Below are positions 60,775-64,000 of a stretch of 64,000 bases of DNA, in pieces (positions within the stretch are counted from its first letter, which is position 1; each line of letters starts with the position of its first letter). Below the pieces are notes generated by a model. That model saw only the letters and a program-made list of their open reading frames with translations. It did not search any database and was not told where the DNA came from. The translations under genes were made by a program, and so were the position numbers. The DNA is from Pleodorina starrii (lineage: Eukaryota; Chlorophyta; Chlorophyceae; Chlamydomonadales; Volvocaceae), in NCBI GenBank assembly GCA_030267565.1, contig BRXU01000006.1, forward strand, positions 2,158,001 through 2,222,000, in the 5' to 3' direction.

Positions 60775-61700
60775 ACAAGGGGTTGGTGTCGGCTTCCTTG
60801 AAGCCGGAAAAAGGGCGGGGCCCCGTTCAATCCGTACGGGTGGAGTTGAAGGGCTAGGGCGGCGAGGGCGTGAAGTGTGAGAGTGTCAACATTCCTGCTG
60901 ATAGACAGCCAGAGCTTTGAGCAATCCGCCCCCTGTATGTTTAGCATCGCGCGCCGTCTCGGCACTGTGCAACTCTTCCGGCCAGCGCGTTGGCTGAAGT
61001 TACTTGACAGTAGACATGCAGTGTATCATTTACACACCACGCAGGCTGACTTGCCAATAGAAGGACAGCGGAACTGTTTGAGAGGGTCGCGATGATGACG
61101 TGCAGTTGCCGACGAGGGTGCACAGGCTTCGCTACCGAGGTATTCGCCGTAGAGGAGACTTGACAACTTTAACATTAGGACAGGGAATGTAGAAGTCCCC
61201 TAGGTTGCCGACTGGACTTGTTGGGCGGCCCGCAGATGAATCGTGCGTGCATTGGCGGCTTGGCGTCCAACAACCAACAGTTTGCCCCTCATGGTTTGCT
61301 CGTTGCAACCTTTGTAATAGCAATATGCGTCAAGACGGTCGGACCGGCTCGCAGAGCTGCTGTGGTGTGGTCGCGGGAAGAATGTTCGCAATGCAAACAT
61401 AGTTTGTTTCCGAAACGAAGATTCATTTCACGCCGTCTAGTCAGGATTCCACCTTAAGGAACGATGAATCATCTGGAATTAATTATAGGCCGAGAGGTGT
61501 TGGTTTGACCTCGGCCTCGGTCCATGGAGACTGCCAAACTGGTTTTTCTCATACGAGGTTGGGTTCCAATAATTAATTTACCGTACAATAAAGAATGTAA
61601 TCTTTTACTTATGCAGACTTTCCGTTGGCCGAAAGTCCACACTTGTCCAATTACTTCCCACGCACGTCCCACGCACGCACGGACATGGGCAATCCTACAA
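60775..61700 (-). repeat. Right arm of the ~1-kb inverted repeat
   Basis: Reverse-complement match to 50844-51964, lacking the left arm's internal duplication. The outer end reads CTTGTCCAATTAC, then GGACATGGGCAATCCTACA. Confidence 0.75.
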
Positions 61701-61739
61701 GCGCGCGCCCTGTGGGCCGCGGGCTGCCGTAGCGCCCTT

Positions 61740-63370
61740 TGCGGATGCGGCGCGACGCGACGTGACGCGACGTGACGCGACGCGGCCATTACGATCCGTT
61801 ACGCAACGCTATGCTACGCTACGCTACGCTAGGCTACATGACGCGACGTGACGTGACACGATGCGACGTGACACGACGCGACGCAACGCTATGCTCCACG
61901 CTACGCTCCGCTATGCTTCATTATGATTCGCTACGCAACGCTATGCTACACTACGCTACGCTAGGCTACATGACGTGATGCGACACGACGATGCTACACT
62001 ACATTACATGACGCGACGTGATGCTATGCTATGCTCCGTGATGCTCCAAGCTACGCTCCACTACGCTCCATTACGATCCGCTACACAACGCAATGCTACG
62101 CTACGCTACGCTAGGCTACATGACGCGACGTGACGCTATGCTATGTTCCGTGATGCTCCACACTACGCTCCGCTACGCTCCATTACGATCCGCTACGCAA
62201 CGCTATGCTACACTACGTTACGCTAGGCTACATGACGCGACGACACGACGTCGTGTTGCGTTGCGTAGCATTGCAATGCGATCCTGCATGCTGCGCTGCA
62301 CTATGCGGCGCGACGTGACGCGACGTCACGCGACGCGACGTGACGTGACGCAACGCGATGCAACGCGACACGATGCGACGCGACGCAACATGATGCGACG
62401 CGACATGTCGCGACGCGATGCGACGCGACGCGACGCGACACGACGCTACACTACACTATGCTCCGCGGGAAGGCGCGTGCGCGACTTCAATCGTGCACGT
62501 TGAAATGTGACGTGCGATTTACGATCGTGCACGCTGCACTACACTATGGTACGCGACGCGACGCTACGCTACGCGGCGATGAGCGGCGGCGAGCGGCAAC
62601 GAATAATGAGCGGCGACGACGCGAGCAGCGACGAGCCACGAGGAGCGGCGACTAACTTTGAGCTACGCTATGCTATGCAGCATCCTAAGTAGCGCGAGTG
62701 CACGATCGCATTTTCCTCGCAAATCGCAAGGCGACTAACTTTGACAAGCCTAATGCTATGATATCGCACATGAATGATTTCTATGATATATCTATATGCA
62801 TGCAGCACATCCCGCGACGCCAAAAAAAATTACGCACTTTACGCGTCGGGGTTTCGGAGCCGAGCAATTCTACTTCTTCTGCACTGAGCCGAGCGCAGCG
62901 GAGCGTGCGCGGCTTTAATCGACGACTTGCGTGCGTTAAAGCGATAAAACCGAGCGAGCGAGCGAGCGACAACGTAGCGAAGCGCAGCAGAACGTAGCGA
63001 AGCGCAGCAGAACGTAGCGGAGCGCTGCGCAGGCGTGCACGACTTTATTCACCGACTACACGACGCGACGCTATGCTCCGCGATACGCTCCGCTATGCTT
63101 CGTTACGATCCGCTACGCAACGCTATGTAACGCTACGCTACGCTACGCTATGCTAGCGAGCGAGCGAGCGGGCGAACGAGCGTACGAGCGAGTGAGCGGG
63201 TGAGCGAGTAACATCGCAGCAAAGAAATGCTACGGTTCACTATGCTAGTCTACGCTCCGCTACGAAACGCTACAGTCCGCTGTGCTGCACGCTGTGCTGC
63301 ACTATGCTTCGCGACACAAGCCGAGCGCAGCAGAGCGGAACATAGCCGAGCGAGCGACAGCGCAGCAAAG
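61740..63370. repeat. Degenerate GCTAC / GCGAC pentanucleotide satellite
   Basis: Long runs of 5-base words (GCTAC, GCTAT, GCTCC, GCGAC, GTGAC, GAGCG) with higher-order blocks of about 70-100 bases (CTAGGCTACATGACGCGACG recurs at about 61830, 61970, 62110 and 62230). The array is interrupted by a unique-looking segment at about 62690-62950. Apparent Arg/Ala/Thr-rich frames are artefacts of the pentamer. Confidence 0.85.
62697..62880 (+). repeat. ~185-bp direct repeat within the satellite, copy 1
   Basis: The block from GTGCACGATCGCATTTTCC to GTTTCGGAGCCGAG recurs at 63389-63565 in the same orientation with scattered changes. It contains an AT-rich centre (ATGATATATCTATATGCA). Confidence 0.8.
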
Positions 63371-63388
63371 CGCAGCAGAACGTAGCGC

Positions 63389-63565
63389 GAGTGCACGATC
63401 GCATTTTCCTCGCAAATGGCAAGGCGACTAACTTTGACAAGTCTAACGCTATGATATCGCAAATAAATGATATGTATGATATATCTATATGCAAGCAGCA
63501 CATTCCGCGACGCAAAAACAATTTACGCACTTTACGCGTCGGGGTTTCGGAGCCGAGTAACTCTA
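63389..63565 (+). repeat. ~185-bp direct repeat within the satellite, copy 2
   Basis: Second copy of the block at 62697-62880, about 690 bases downstream; a higher-order unit of the satellite is likely. Confidence 0.8.
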
Positions 63566-63886
63566 CTTCATGATAGCAATACAATTCACACCGCGCCGCC
63601 ATGTCACAATTCCATGATTAAAATTTTGACAGCGATTGCGCTGATTTCCAGGCGCGGAGACGATGATGCGACTTCGGCCGCGATCACCTGTTACAATTTC
63701 AAACTTCAACTTGAATGAACACATGGACGCACGCATATCAGCAATACAGAATTCAATATGCTATGAGAAATGCCGAAACGCGCAGCGAAATTCCGGAAGA
63801 TCCAAATTACACTCCACGGACACACGGACATTTCAGTGGAGTAAGGCCTCCGCTTCTCTAGCTACGCTAGAGGCGCTACGGCGACA

Positions 63887-63927
63887 GGGCGGGGCCCCCC
63901 TGGGCGCTTCGCGCTGGGGCCCCGCCC
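63887..63927 (-). repeat. 41-bp GC-rich inverted-repeat end, right copy
   Basis: Exact reverse complement of 50803-50843. The shared TTGGG/CCCAA flank extends the match by two bases. It may bound a 13-kb composite region or simply be a second copy of a hairpin MITE. Confidence 0.8.
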
Positions 63928-64000
63928 AACAATGTTTGCAAGGCTTTTGCCTCCCCCATCAATTCAAAGCCAGTCGCGTCCACCAGATTCAAAGTCTTCA

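Overview
The window looks like nuclear DNA of a volvocine (Chlamydomonadales) green alga. The evidence is very GC-rich coding sequence with many short introns (GTGAG or GTGCG donors, C-rich tracts before CAG acceptors), long Ala/Gly/Gln/Pro runs inside conserved proteins, a TGTAA-type 3' end signal after a gene, and mobile elements of Copia and tyrosine-recombinase-like architecture among abundant minisatellites. The genus cannot be fixed from sequence alone.

Layout. 1-3.5 kb: 5' part of a lipoxygenase gene on the minus strand, running off the left edge. 5.2-9.6 kb: a foldback element with inverted arms of more than 1 kb carrying 81-bp tandem repeats and a decayed CCCH-finger reading frame in its loop. 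10.2-20.6 kb: one plus-strand gene whose phase-compatible exons join into a protein of about 2,400 residues, with four tandem copies of an unrecognised helical repeat followed by cysteine-rich segments. 22.4-29.8 kb: a 7.4-kb element with split direct repeats (A1 ... B1A2 ... B2), the signature of tyrosine-recombinase retrotransposons, containing a 54-bp minisatellite and broken minus-strand reading frames. 30.1-40.1 kb: a WDR6/Trm734-type WD40 gene (8 exons, 2,541 residues predicted). 41.9-48.2 kb: a convergent Pumilio/PUF gene (9 exons, 1,203 residues, eight PUF repeats). 48.2-50.8 kb: no supported gene. 50.8-64 kb: nested repeats, with roughly 1-kb inverted arms around 52-60.8 kb, a young LTR element that encodes only a Copia-type Gag, a hairpin of two gene fragments, and a GCTAC/GCGAC satellite.

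The cellular genes do not form a pathway. Lipoxygenase acts in oxylipin metabolism, the WDR6 homologue in tRNA 2'-O-methylation, and the PUF protein in mRNA 3'-UTR binding. The strongest novelty candidates are the split-repeat element, the gag-only LTR element, the repeated-exon gene and the foldback element. Exon edges were assigned by eye from splice motifs and reading phase; no alignment or database search was run.
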